DNA of 64,000 bases from positions 124,001-188,000 of the forward strand of contig JADFUC010000985.1 in NCBI GenBank assembly GCA_019722365.1, written 5' to 3'. Each line of letters begins with the position of its first letter. Position 1 is the first letter of the stretch. Below the pieces are notes generated by a model. The model was not told where the DNA came from, searched no databases, and worked only from the letters and a program-made list of their open reading frames with translations. The stretch is from Lithospermum erythrorhizon. Lineage: Eukaryota > Streptophyta > Magnoliopsida > Boraginales > Boraginaceae. The translations under genes were made by a program, and so were the position numbers. This document shows positions 1-12,049 of the stretch, piece by piece.

Positions 1-900
1 CTGACTTAAATTATGATCTGATTATCTTTGAAAATATTGAAGGTATTATTATAAGCCTAAATACAGTATGTTGTTGAGTAATACTCCGTACTATTTTATT
101 AGGTTAATTAATGTTACTAAGTTATAATTTGTTCACATAAATTTTAGGTATACTTCGCTTGAAGCCTAACAAATATAACGTATTAACTCATTGATGAAGA
201 TGACTTCACGTAACAATTTGGTTACACCTTCAAAATGGCTGACACCGTTTATCTACCTGTACGTTTACAGTTTACTTAATCTTCAATATTCAATGTCATT
301 CATGAAATTATTATTCAAATAAATATAATAATTAGTGAAATTATTCCGAATTGGTTGACGTAATATTTATTTATTGCTTCTAGTTGTCATCTCTACAATT
401 TGAATTTTGTATGATTTTCCTGAAACCAAAGCAAATATTACTTCCATATGAAGAAGGTAACATGAAGAAGGACAGCCCCAATAATTTGGTCGAATTTTAA
501 TTTTATAAAAAAGAAACGAGATCCGTCACTTACAATATTGTAGGATTTTGGTCTCGACAGACTAGCTTAGCAGGTGCTTTCGCTCTAGTTATTATTATTC
601 GATAGGGATTGAATATCCATATCCTTAAAATAGGGTGTTATTTTATTTCAAATAAAAATGAATGATTGAATTGAATGGAGGAAAAATCAAAACTTCCAAA
701 CCAATTACCTCCTCTCTGAAAAAGGAATTAGTGGAAGATTTGGAATCGATAATTATTGTACACCATGCATTTTCGAGATCATGATCACTTATATGGATGA
801 AAAATACATCTAATAAAAGGAAAACAAAGATATTAATAAAGATTTATTTTGTATAGAAACATTGAAAAGCTGTATGAAGAAAATAAATAGCTCCAGTTGA
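1..900. other. intergenic sequence, no gene seen
   Basis: AT-rich sequence downstream of the RNase T2 relic. I see no coherent reading frame, splice-bounded exon or recognisable repeat terminus here. It may hold the decayed 3' untranslated part of that relic near 840-900. Confidence 0.5.
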
Positions 901-2031
901 CTAGAAAGTAGGGAAGCCAATGTTGGAGTCACATTTGCCATGAGGAAGGTGAGGATTCAATAAGGTTTGAAGCAGACAATGACAAATGTAAATCTGGTAC
1001 AAACCTCATTTGATGGTCTTTATTGCATTCCTGAGATCCATGGAGCAACTTCTTCAATTTGCACTTAACTATAATTATTTCCATCTGACTAATTCATAAA
1101 ATATTATATTTAGAAATATGCATTATATGACCTGTTCTATCAACCATTATTTATTCCAGTATTCCCAAAAAAAATTAAAGTGTTCATATCCTCAAAAACA
1201 ATTAATTTGCTGGATAAAAGCTGGAGGATGGTTAACTGGTCTTTAAGTTGCAGCCAAGGCTGATCAAGAATGATTCCGGCATGTTTGTCCCTAAATGTTG
1301 AGCCAAAAGCTGCCAGACGTTTCTAATGTTGGCCATTCTTGTTGCATTTGCTAATCAACCTGACACCTGAAAAGTTTTATTCATTTCAAGAATTTTTATT
1401 TTTAAATTTGACCTTAGTCGCCTTTTCAAAGAACACACGAAGAATACCTCGGCCTCTGGGCCTTAACCTAAACGAAAAGAGTCATTTTAAGAAACAGATG
1501 CACATTGCTTAAACCAGGAAGACATGTTTTAAGCACCTTAGATTGGTCATAAGGAGCACTTGAATCACAATTAGATGGGTAAGTTCCATCATTATAGTTA
1601 GGCCATAACCCATGAATGCCAAAATCAGCCTTGTGTTGATAGCTAACAACTTTGATGTCACAATATGAACTACAGGCAACAATCAAGAAAATTCATAAAT
1701 GTTGAAATCAAGTCAACATTCAATGAAATTTAATTAATCAACACCACAAACTGTTCTAAAAATAAAGTAGAAAAAATCAAAGTCTTGAGAAGCACATAAT
1801 ATTGGTACAAACTGAATTGCCAAGAAACAAATCAATAATGAACTTTTGAATTCCATTTCTTCTGTTTGTTATATTAGAAGATTTTATGTCATATATTTGT
1901 GGGCAGTACCACTTCAAGATTTTTGTTTCTATATAATTAAATGCACTTGCTTCCGTATTGAATCTGATTGCTAAATTATTGCTCATCAATGAGAGTATAA
2001 TTATAGTAAGCTGAGCGTTTAACGTTTTCAA
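901..2031 (-). pseudogene. S-like ribonuclease T2 relic (four exon pieces)
   Basis: Plant S-like RNases of the T2 family are secreted or vacuolar endoribonucleases that cleave RNA through two active-site histidines. On the minus strand 1777-2031 reads as a hydrophobic leader-like exon, but the expected ATG is TTG at 2029-2031. 1545-1686 carries the first active-site block DFGIHGLWPNYNDGTYPSNC followed by PYDQSK and a plausible GT donor. After a plausible AG acceptor, 1195-1351 begins QMQQEWPTL..GSFW as family members do. It then meets a stop, and the second histidine block (usually EKHGTC) survives only as DKHAG in another frame. 901-1060 keeps PW, QIYIC, GKC and the terminal FPTF plus stop at 901-903, in more than one frame. 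The lost start, a stop and several frameshifts make this a pseudogene. The family call is firm; the first exon is less so. Confidence 0.85.
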
Positions 2032-2778
2032 TGAATTGGAGATTTCCGGATATTCTGATGGATATATGCTTGTTTTTACCCTAATGTATTTATTATATGA
2101 ATTTTATATTTATAGTATTATATATGATAAAACGTAAGCAATAATTATTTTAAATTGAAAATTTAAAGGCTCTAATTAATGAACTAAGGAATTATAATAA
2201 ATATGTACACAATGCAGAACTAGAAAATTTAAAAGAAAAGGCACAAGATAAATTAGATACATCAATCATTTAAGGTCAAAATTAAATGACAAATTATATT
2301 TAATTCATTTTAAAAAGGCCAATTATCTTTTTTTGAATTAACAAGATAGATTGAATTCCTAAAATGGGGTGGAATGGATTGGGCAAACCTAATTTTTTTT
2401 ATTCATTTTTTCTATGAATGTTTGAACCAAGTGCATTGCTGTTAAATGAATACCACTTTGAGTATCATATCACTAGCAATGTTTTCTTTGAATGTCAGTT
2501 ACTTTTTAATTATCTTTCTAGTTTTTTTATATAGATTAAGAAAAATAAAAAGTAATTAAAAAATATATTAAAAGTGTCAAATATCAATTAATTAAAATTA
2601 TATAATTGGTTGGTTGATAATTTAATAAAGAAAATAAATAAAATATATTAAAAAATATAAAAAATATAATTAACTATGATAAAAGGATAAATACTTTGAA
2701 ATTAAAAATTAAAACTAAAAAATAAGTAAAAATAAATGAAAGGAGTATAATATATAGTTGCAACTAGAGCATAAATAT

Positions 2779-2784
<6 letters not shown>

Positions 2785-2838
<54 letters not shown>
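2785..2838. repeat. (AT)n microsatellite
   Basis: Uninterrupted TA dinucleotides, ending at the GCATAAC after 2838. Confidence 0.95.
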
Positions 2839-2841
<3 letters not shown>

Positions 2842-3079
2842 TAACTATTATATTTATAGCTGGAGTATCAAAAACTACTCCCTCAATTCGTTTTAAGACT
2901 TATTTGATTTTGTACGATAATTTATACACATTTGAAGGTCTCTCTTAATTTTGTATTTTTCCTCGTTAGTATTACTTTATGTTTGCTCAAATTGAAAGCA
3001 AGTTTGGAAATAGTATTATATCGGGCGTAGTGATCTTGTTTATGCAGCACTGTCATACGATTAGTCACGCACATGGCGT

Positions 3080-3494
3080 TTTTTTTTAAATTTGATAAAT
3101 TAATATTCGATTATTTAATAAATTCTATAAAGATAATATTTTTATCGTCCCGACTGTGACCGGCATAAATTAATAATTATTTCATTTTTTTTTCACTATC
3201 AACTACTATGTAAAACTCAGCCTTTTTTAATAAACTAGTTTTTATTTTTTCCATTTTTTTTGAAAATCGATAAATTAATACTGACATTTAACAAACTCTA
3301 AGATAATATTATTCGTCTCCCAACTCGTGGATATATACAAAATTATTACCCATGTTTTTTCGTCTTTTTAGTATATTTTTTTGCAATTATCAACTATAGT
3401 ATGAACTCGATTATTTAATAAACTCTCTAAGATAATGTTTTGTCCTAATTCGATATGGTGTTAAATTAATAATTGCGGCTTTTTTCGTTTATTT

Positions 3495-3592
<98 letters not shown>

Positions 3593-3720
3593 GGCGAACT
3601 ACGCAGTAAACTCGATAAATTAATACTCGATTATTTAATATAAACTCTAAGATAATATTTTTTCCCGTCCACTACGTGGATATGCTAAATTAATAATTTG
3701 TTCTTTAGTTCCTTTTAATA
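3080..3720. repeat. diverged tandem repeat, four or five units, split by (AT)n
   Basis: A unit of about 120-180 bp recurs near 3090, 3265, 3405 and 3620. Each copy holds a core like GATAAATTAATACTCGATTA, then TTTAATAAACTCTAAGATAA, a T-run, a CGTCC..GTGGATAT segment and AAATTAATAAT. Between units lies TTTTGCAATTATCAACTA. A further isolated copy is at 5525-5665. No coding potential. Confidence 0.75.
3498..3584. repeat. (AT)n microsatellite inside the repeat cluster
   Basis: About 85 bp of nearly pure AT dinucleotide with one GT interruption near 3526. It lies between two units of the surrounding tandem family. Confidence 0.95.
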
Positions 3721-4844
3721 GTAAACGACGCCGCTGACGCATCTATACGCAATCGATTTTTCAAATATACGATATTTTTACAAGTAATTCAAAATCATTA
3801 TAAAAGTGTGTAAGAACTTACACCCTTGATTTTAAATTAACATTTTTATTTTTGAGAGAGATACTTTGATCATAAATAACTCTTTAAATATAAGATGAAA
3901 AATTATGATAAAATATAATGATTATTTTTTTTAAAGATCATTAGTATAAATTTTATAGCATGACCGGGTTACTTTTTGTGGATAATATTTATTTTGTTTT
4001 CTAGTACATTTTATTTCAAGTATACTTTATTAGTAAATATTGTTTTAAATTATTAATAATATATTATTATTGATACATATTCAACAAAAATGATAAGTTT
4101 TTATAAACTTAAATAATATATGTCAATCAGGTACGTAATAATATTTCCTAGTAAAACATTAGTAATATAATACTAATATCCAAAATTACATTATTCGAAT
4201 AATAATCAATTAAATACAATTATATTTCGGTTTAATGTATAATTACTTTCAAAAAAGACGAAAGATCTTCAATTTAAAATATCTCTACCTTTTCCTCCAA
4301 CTAAGAAAAGAAGATAATTTTTTTTTACATGACACATTAATCATATTCACGTTTGCACTTCTGCTATTTCATCAACTAACGGAACAATGCTATCTATAAA
4401 TGATAATATTAAGAAAATAATTTGGTATTCACTTGTATGTTTGCATTTATAATTTTGTTACCACATGTTGGAAGAAAGAATCTAATAAAATTTCCATACT
4501 ATTACTATTAAACAATTTGGGATAATTCTACCAAAAAACATATAAAGATATGCTACATATTAATTTGTCAACCGCAGTTATTGCTAAATACCAATTTAAC
4601 GCGACATTTCAGAATCGTGACGTAAATAAATAATATATATACGTAGTATCAACTATACTAAATCAGACAAGCTCATAGAGAGATACAATATATTACTTTA
4701 ATGTTTGATGTCCTTCGACTAAATATATCAATTTAATCATCATCAACATAAGATATCGAATCATTTATTTTATGTCGGCTTAATAAATCGTATAAATTAA
4801 ATTTTTGTGAATGTCAATAGATAAAATTTATATGTGTGGGAATT

Positions 4845-5040
4845 AAATAATAATAACAATAATAATAATAATAATTATACATCAATTATATGATTATTTA
4901 ACTAACACATATTATAATAATAATAACAATAGTTCTGCATAATAATAAATAATGATAGTAATAATAATTCTACACAAAATATATAATTATTTAACTAATA
5001 CCTATTATAATAATAATAAAAATAGGTCTACATAAATATA
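4845..5040. repeat. two-copy tandem repeat rich in ATA/AAT triplets
   Basis: Two similar blocks follow one another at about 4869-4945 and 4960-5035. Each holds a TATATGATTATTTAACTAA-like core, then ACATATTATAATAATAATAA and a TCTRCATAA ending. Confidence 0.7.
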
Positions 5041-5044
5041 TTAT

Positions 5045-5290
5045 TAGTCATTCCATTTCAAATTAATTGATGTTTTAGGATCATGTGGTCATGACTTTCG
5101 ACTATAAATTACTTTTTTATTCACTAGTCCTAAAAAAATATAAAATTATATCTATTGAATTTTGATCTAAAAAATATTTTCATAATATTATTTTTTTTTT
5201 TAATTTTTCATAATGTACATAAAAAGTAATTGATGATTAAAGTTGTGGTTCTAAAGCGAGAAAAGTCAATTAATTAAACGGAGCAGTAGT
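5045..5290. mobile_element. Stowaway-like MITE
   Basis: About 246 bp with imperfect terminal inverted repeats. The left end reads TAGTCATTCCATTTCAAATT then AATTGATGTTTT. The right end, reverse complemented, reads ACTACTGCTCCGTTTAATTA then ATTGACTTTT. TA dinucleotides flank both ends, and there is no coding sequence. The CTCCRTTT..AATTAATTG terminal style is typical of Tc1/mariner-derived Stowaway elements in plants. Confidence 0.65.
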
Positions 5291-5359
5291 ATTTATAGTA
5301 CTTAATTTCTATTAGAACTCGTGGAATTAATAATTTAAGAGGTGGAATCATAAATTAAA

Positions 5360-5465
5360 AAGATAATATTTTTGTCTAACTTTAGATTTTAAAGAATGAT
5401 AATTTAGTGATAATATTTTTGTCTAACTTTTTAGATTTTTAGAAAGAATAGATAATTTAGTAATT
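5360..5465. repeat. short tandem duplication (about 50 bp, two copies)
   Basis: The segment GATAATATTTTTGTCTAACT followed by TTAGATTTT, AAGAAT and GATAATTTAGT occurs twice in succession, with small indels. Confidence 0.7.
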
Positions 5466-5524
5466 ATTGAGCGTGGAAAGAGAAAAAATACAACCCTTAT
5501 TCACACTTTTATATATATATATTA

Positions 5525-5665
5525 GTGATATATTTTTTTGCAATTATCAAGTACAGAGAAACTCGATAAATGAATACTGATTATTTAATTATCTCTATTA
5601 TTTAATAAACTCTAAGATAATATTTTTTTGTCATTCCATCGTGGATAAAGCAAATTAATAATTCG
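5525..5665. repeat. dispersed copy of the 3080-3720 repeat unit
   Basis: Shares TTTTTTTGCAATTATCAA, AACTCGATAAATGAATACTG, TTTAATAAACTCTAAGATAA and a GTGGATA..AAATTAATAAT tail with the cluster 2 kb upstream. Confidence 0.7.
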
Positions 5666-5879
5666 CTAAAACTAAGTGAAATAACTCACCCGGTTTAATT
5701 AAAATTATGAATTGGTAATCGACGTAATATAATAAAAAGTTTTATCTGGTAACGAATTGTTATCAAATAGCGAACTTAAATTATAAGTAAAAAGTTAATT
5801 GGGGAAATTTGATTACGATTTACGCAAGGGTTTAAAGAATTATAAGTTCAAGTAACGAGCTAAACGAGAGGCATTTCTA

Positions 5880-6180
5880 TCAATGTATTTTTATTTTACG
5901 GGCCATCATCCTTATTACACTACAAACAAAAAGAAACAACCCTAACCCCCAAAAAAACCATCGCTTCTTTTTTTTCCATAGAGTTAACTCAAGATTTTTC
6001 TTTTTCTCCCACTTTGATCCTCTATCCTTCTTGCTCTAAAATTCAAGAAAAATATACCACCTTCCTCTTCGCTTCCCCTGGCTGCTACGCATGAAAGTTC
6101 ATCTTTTTGAGTTTTCGAGAATTTCAAAATTTGAAAATTTAAGGGTTTCAATTTAATAACTTCAATTTGTTAAATTATGA
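5880..6180 (+). other. possible transcribed leader of a lost gene
   Basis: A CT- and CA-rich stretch (ACAAACAAAAAGAAACAACC, then TTTCTTTTTCTCCCAC and CCTCTTCGCTTCCCCTGGCT) has the composition of a plant 5' untranslated region. No ATG here opens a frame of useful length and no following exon is recognisable. This is a composition argument only. Confidence 0.2.
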
Positions 6181-6199
6181 TCTTTGGCTCCTAGATTGG

Positions 6200-7902
6200 T
6201 CATTGTTCACGGAAAGAATTGAATTTTTGTTAATTTTAAATAATTTATTTCTAAATTTTATATAATTAATTAAAGATTCAATTTTTATGTTAGATATGTT
6301 TAGATTTGAGATGTTTATGATTATAGATATAATAATAGAGTTTTTCCAATAATATATTCATGAGAAAATAATTATTTTTCTATTTTTAATTAATTTTATA
6401 TTATACTGATTTTAGAAGAAATAAATTATACTTTGACTTTAAAAATAAAAATCATATTGTTATTGTGTTTATTTACTGATTTCAACCAACATATAATAAT
6501 CTGAAATTTTGGGGAAATAGCATTATTTTATTTATTTATTAACTAGAATGAAAGGATTTTAACAAAAAGGTGAAAATTTTATGATTGTAATTTTAGAAAC
6601 TGAATTTTTATATTTTATATTGGGGTAATGGTTGGACTATAAATCAAAATATTAGAATTCTGAGTTCGTTTGTATTTATTTTGAATTATTGATGAGTAAA
6701 TGACTGTTTTAGGAGTTAATTAAATAAACTAGATTTATACATAAAATATAAAACTGATGGCCAAAACTATATATATATTTTGGAATTTATAATAAAAGAG
6801 AATTTTTCTGACCTATTATGATATTTACTTGATTTCTTTTTATAAAATATTAAGGATTCCTTTAAATAGCAGAATCATCGACAGCTTCACCGTAATAATG
6901 ATTAAGATACATTTAAAAAGTAAGCAACACCTAAGGCTGATTAAATAGATACGAAATATAATTAAGGTAATGACTCTAAAGTATATTAGCGGAAAATGCA
7001 CCCAATTATATTATTTTAGAGTCGACTGGACCCGGAGGTTGTTTTTGACGAAGTTGGCGTTGTAGTTTACATACAGCGGTACTAGCACGTGGGGGATTTA
7101 TCTCCTTGGTGTCGTTCCCATTTAGCTTCTTGATTGTAAGCGCCGCTATACGCTATGTCGCTGACAGCGTATGCTGCAGTTACTGCTTTCTTAAATTGTT
7201 GGTATCACGTTAGTGGATCGACATATAACAAGGCTGAGGATACCGGGTGATGACTCAAATGTTTTGATTATAATATGTAAGACCGTAAACATGACCTCGT
7301 GATTTATTGCCGCTGGTGACGCTACTGGTACACCGCGACACGTGAAATCGCTACAACTTTGCATGAAAGCCGCGCGGTCTCATGTACTGGTCTGAATTGC
7401 GTCAGTTGAGTCGAGTCGCATGTGTAGGGAACAATGATCCATTATGACGATCGGGAGTGCTGCATAATACCTTACCACCTGGATACTTTACGTTAATAAT
7501 TTATTTTATTACTTTATATGCGTGACTCATGTCTATAGCACATTTGTGGGCATATGTACCTTAGTTAAAAGATAGTATATGTCGGGCCATTCAGATTTGT
7601 ATACGGGCATTGCTCATACATGTCGTGTATGTTCTGATCGAAAGTGTTTTCAGATATCGCTTGTGTTGATTTTATAGACTTTCAATGGGGCTTGTGTAAT
7701 ATGTAAGGATATGAAAGTTACTTTGCCATATTGATGAACCGTTTGGACTTACTAAGTTTACTTTCAAACTCAGATTCACTATATTTAGATTCAAGGCTCT
7801 ACGCTACTGCCATTAATATAAACCCGCCAAATACTAAGTAGTGGTAAATATTATGGAAACCTGCTTAGTATTTTTACTATTGACCGAATCGCTAGTTTTA
7901 TA

Positions 7903-7953
<51 letters not shown>

Positions 7954-8330
7954 CTCAAGTGGTTCTACTTTCTGACTTCTGCTCGGTAATGGAGTCACCA
8001 CTCAGCGAGCAAGTTTCCACGCTAGCTGGCCGACTTCTCAAAAACTTTCAAACTGGAGTAGCTTGCCGTAGTAGGCGGAGTCGTTGACCTTCTTGAGCTC
8101 GGGTTGTTATCCTTTAGGTGAGCTGGGTGAGCAGTGATCCTCGGTGAGTCATTTTATTGCCTTATTTAGTTTGAGTCCTTGTTTACCCAAGAAGTATTTA
8201 TATTATGGATGTATTTGAACACTCCCATTTTTTATGTCACTCTTATGTATCGAATATGTGATGTTAAATCAACGTAGAATCGATTCCCTTTATTATGCCT
8301 GCTAATAAATTTGTGTATCAAATTCATTTA
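6200..8330. other. no gene seen; mixed-composition relic DNA
   Basis: 6200-6980 is plain AT-rich intergenic sequence. 6990-8150 is less AT-rich and dense in CG dinucleotides, with no frame or motif I recognise. It may be decayed retrotransposon sequence or part of the LTR element that follows. Confidence 0.4.
7898..7951. repeat. (AT)n microsatellite
   Basis: Nearly pure TA dinucleotide with a single CA interruption at 7921. Confidence 0.95.
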
Positions 8331-8339
8331 CCGGTTGGT

Positions 8340-9208
8340 TAAATGCGATTATCGGAACTTAGCTGCTCACCTTAGTAATTGTAATAATTAGTTTGGGTTC
8401 TCATGATAATTTAAGGGTTATGAGCGATTGCTAGATTCACTATTATTCGCTATAATAATAGTAAATTAGTCAATATTATTATTATTATTATTATTATACA
8501 ACTACTATTATTTGAGCCTAGAAGGTCACACACATACAAATATTTGGATTATATTTCATGTATGAAATTAAACTACATTTGCTAAATCGAGAGTTGATGT
8601 AATCAATCTAATGTTTCAATTGGGATTTTACATTGATAATGTAAAATAAATTGATGAACCCGAATTAATTAATTAGTCAATTGAATTTTAATTCGATAGT
8701 TAGTTGAGCTTGTTAGTAACTCTGTTAGTTACTATTTGTTAGTGTTTGATTTTACTTAACGGTTTAATTAAATTGAATGTTCATTGCTTGTTTAGTCTTG
8801 AGGTTCGACTTCCATATGTCACCTTATTAGGTTTTCAATACAACTTTTTCATGAATTGGAAAACAAAAGCCTCCTCCTTTTCTCCTTTATTATGTCGGTA
8901 ATATCAAGGGAAGAATTGAAAAATTTTCTCTTGATTTTTCATCCAATCAACCTAATGCTCTAAAGGAAACACAAACGTAGGATTCAACCTCTACAGAACC
9001 AACTGGAGTGACTACATTCAAGCGCTTCAAATTTCAATTCAAAGGAGGCTTCGTGAAAGAATGTGTCGATAGGCTTCCACCGGCATCTCCTGTGTTGATC
9101 TATTATTCATAATTGTTAATTATTTGTTTTAGATTAATTTATATCATTTTCAGGATCCTGGATGTATGAATTTGGTAAGCGACACAAATGAAATTCAGAT
9201 TCTAATAG
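8340..9208 (+). repeat. 5' LTR of the non-coding element
   Basis: Shares with 12050-12900 the blocks ATTATTATTATACAAC, GTCACACACATACAAAT / GTCACACATACAAAT, GATTATATTTCATGTATGAA, AATTAATTAGTCAATTGAAT, TAGGTTTTCAATACAA, CATGAATTGGAAAA, TCAAGGGAAGAATTGAAAA and GGATGTATGAATTTGG. The start is approximate. Confidence 0.65.
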
Positions 9209-9220
9209 TGGTATCGAGTC
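9209..9220 (+). other. primer-binding site (degenerate tRNA-Met type)
   Basis: TGGTATCGAGTC directly follows the LTR end. It differs from the canonical TGGTATCAGAGC by one missing A and local change. Confidence 0.5.
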
Positions 9221-12049
9221 TACTCAAGTTTGATATATTTTATCTAATTTGATTGTAATATTAGTTGTTAATTAATTTGATTATTTTCATGATTTATATT
9301 CAATTGATGAATATATAATATGAAAAAACCAACCCATTTTATATGTTTCATTATGTATCGAATCATCATTTCCATGTATTGATTTCTTTATGATTTGATG
9401 TTTATTTAATTATTTCATGAATTGAAAGGGATTAAAATGGATTAATTTGCATTTTTAATTTGAGGTAGAATCATTGATTTTACATGAGGTTTAGAAAATT
9501 TGTGAAAATTACTTAAATTAAATCTATGTGTTTTGGACTTTGAGGTTCATGTCAGTTTTTTTCAGAATTTTTAATTGTTTTAAGAATCTAAAAATTCGTT
9601 GAATTTCTGGATTGTTTTGGGTTTAATCGAAAAACTAGAAGTGTTTTTGATAAAATTCCACTTGGACGTGTTCAATAATGATATTGTTGATGTTCAAGAA
9701 AAATCCCAGAATTTTTTGAATTTTTAGAGCCTCCAAATTATTTTTACAAAAGTTGCAATTAACTGAAAAACTCAAACTCAAATGACTACTAAAAATCGTC
9801 GCCGAACTGTGAAATTCTGCCGTCCGGTGCCGGAATTGCACGCCCGCCCACTGAAGTAGCTCATTGTCGCATTTACCGTTATCGCCGGCGCAGTATCGCT
9901 GGTGGGTGGCCGAGGTCAAGCTGGTTTTGGTCACAGTTTGTCGCCCTGCTTTTAAAACCCTAAATGTATTTTATGTAATTATTTTGGTTTTAAAATTATT
10001 GGTAATTATTAATTTTTGTTTTAAATGTTAACTATAAATTTTGTCATTAAGATAATTGAATATATATCTTGAATGCATTAAATTTGATTTATTTTCCTTT
10101 CAAAAATTATTTTCATTAATTGATAATTTATGAAAATATTTTCACATAACTTTTAAATTTTTAAATTTTGAGTTAATTATCAGGGGTAATTATTCCATAA
10201 TTTAAGAGGTTGGTAATTATTGTAATGACATTACACTCAGTGTGTGAATATATTTAAATTGGGCAATTACATTAATTAATACTCAATTGTAAATAATGGG
10301 TAATTAATTACCAATTATGAACACATTTAATTTCATTTCATTTAATATATATGACATTAAGTGCATTTATTATTTGTTTTAATATTTTGCCCATACTATA
10401 TTGTTATGGAATGGAAAGAGGTATTTAGATACGATCCAAACAGAATTTATTTATTTACTGTCTCATGTATCTAGTAATATCAGAAACTAATTGCTGAGTC
10501 GAGTTTCTTTTGTATTCATTTACCCACACAAGCCCTCAAGGTGTCGTCTAAGTTGGGTTAGAGTAAGTAGGATGTATCTACTCTGTATGTGTATCAAGTA
10601 TAACATTTCCACAAAGATGGCACTTGGAGAACTTGAGTTTCAAGGTGTCAATAACATAAGACTTCGCACTGTTAGTCAATAGACTTATGTTAGCATTTCA
10701 CTTGTTAAGGACGTAATAGGTCCTCTAGAGGTCATATCTATATTCCTAAATGTGTGTTATTTATTTATTTTTATGTTGTGCATGTTGCTTGAATATGTGA
10801 TATATATGCATGGTTAAATAAAGTTAAATAACATTAATCTCAACGTAATTAAAATTTAAGCAACGTATCGCCAATTTTAAAGTCAGGAAATCGGTTGCTT
10901 TATCTCGACACACTATGATGGAAGGTGTTGTAGCTTTTAAAATTTTGATATGATAATGACTCATGTTGAAGCTAGATTTCCACTAACGCTATGGCTTTCG
11001 ATGATCACCCAACTAACTATTTGGTTTAATCAGCAAGCTTAACCGGTTTAATGGAGAGCATAAAGTCGCAAAGATCCTCGTATGTAGGCGTTAGTGATAT
11101 TAAAGAGTTAAGTGTAGCGTTTCAGAATTGGCTGGTGTAACCTACTATTGTGTCGATTCAAAATGTATCCAAAGTAGTCGCCGCTTGAATCGCATTAACA
11201 GACTTTGGTACCTGTACACATTTTACATAATTGGTTGATGCAACTCCATTATTTATACTTGGATTCCAAACGCATGCAGTGGTCACAAGCCAATCCCGAA
11301 AGATAAAGAGATCTTGGATACCTTGTACATTTTGTGAGATTTGAAGTACGGGTATTATATTTTATAAATTCATTTTGTAAATACGTATGATTGCTTAACT
11401 ATAATCAAGTATTTTAAACAGATATTTCCTATTATGTTCTAAGATATTAAACTACTTATTTTATTCACTATCTATCGAAAGTAAACTAAATGCATGACTT
11501 TATAATGCGTAAATAAAACAAGTTTAAGGAGAAATTGAATAACTTGTTGATACAAAGTGTTACAACGCGATCTTCTTCAACCATCGCAATCGGTTGTATG
11601 CTTATGTAAGAGATAAAACTTTAAATACCAAAAAAAATTTAAGATTTGATTCAACGAAAGTTGATACGTTGTATGAACTTTTGTTCAAGGAACAAAGTCA
11701 CATGATATGATTTCGAAGGGATAATTAATTTTTGATTCAATCAGCGTGATGACGCTTATGAAGACCCAATATATCATATTGTCTCTTAGCCACCAAACAA
11801 GTCTTAAATGATAAATAATTTGATCTCTTTTATAACTCGCCGATTGAGAAAAACTATTTAACGATCTTCAATGTCATGATTCACATTTCAGATACGCGAT
11901 GGGGTATTTAGTTTTATAACATGATGAACATGGTTCATGAATCGTGAGGAAACAAAAAGCCATGCAGGTATGTAACCAAATAAGCAATTATCTATTCTGG
12001 CTTCATGTCACTTGTACGCTGGAGCGAATACGTGAACCATAAGTTGAAG

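Noticed and set aside
2875..2960. CTACTCCCTCAATTCG end as a second Stowaway-like MITE
   Set aside because: Only one terminus is visible; no matching inverted end was found downstream, so it was not listed as a feature.
3498..3584. (AT)n tract as a replication origin or matrix attachment site
   Set aside because: Dinucleotide slippage explains it; no other signal supports a function.
9635..9934. 99-codon minus-strand frame in the LARD-like element
   Set aside because: No gag or pol motif; frames of this length occur by chance in 3 kb of non-coding sequence.
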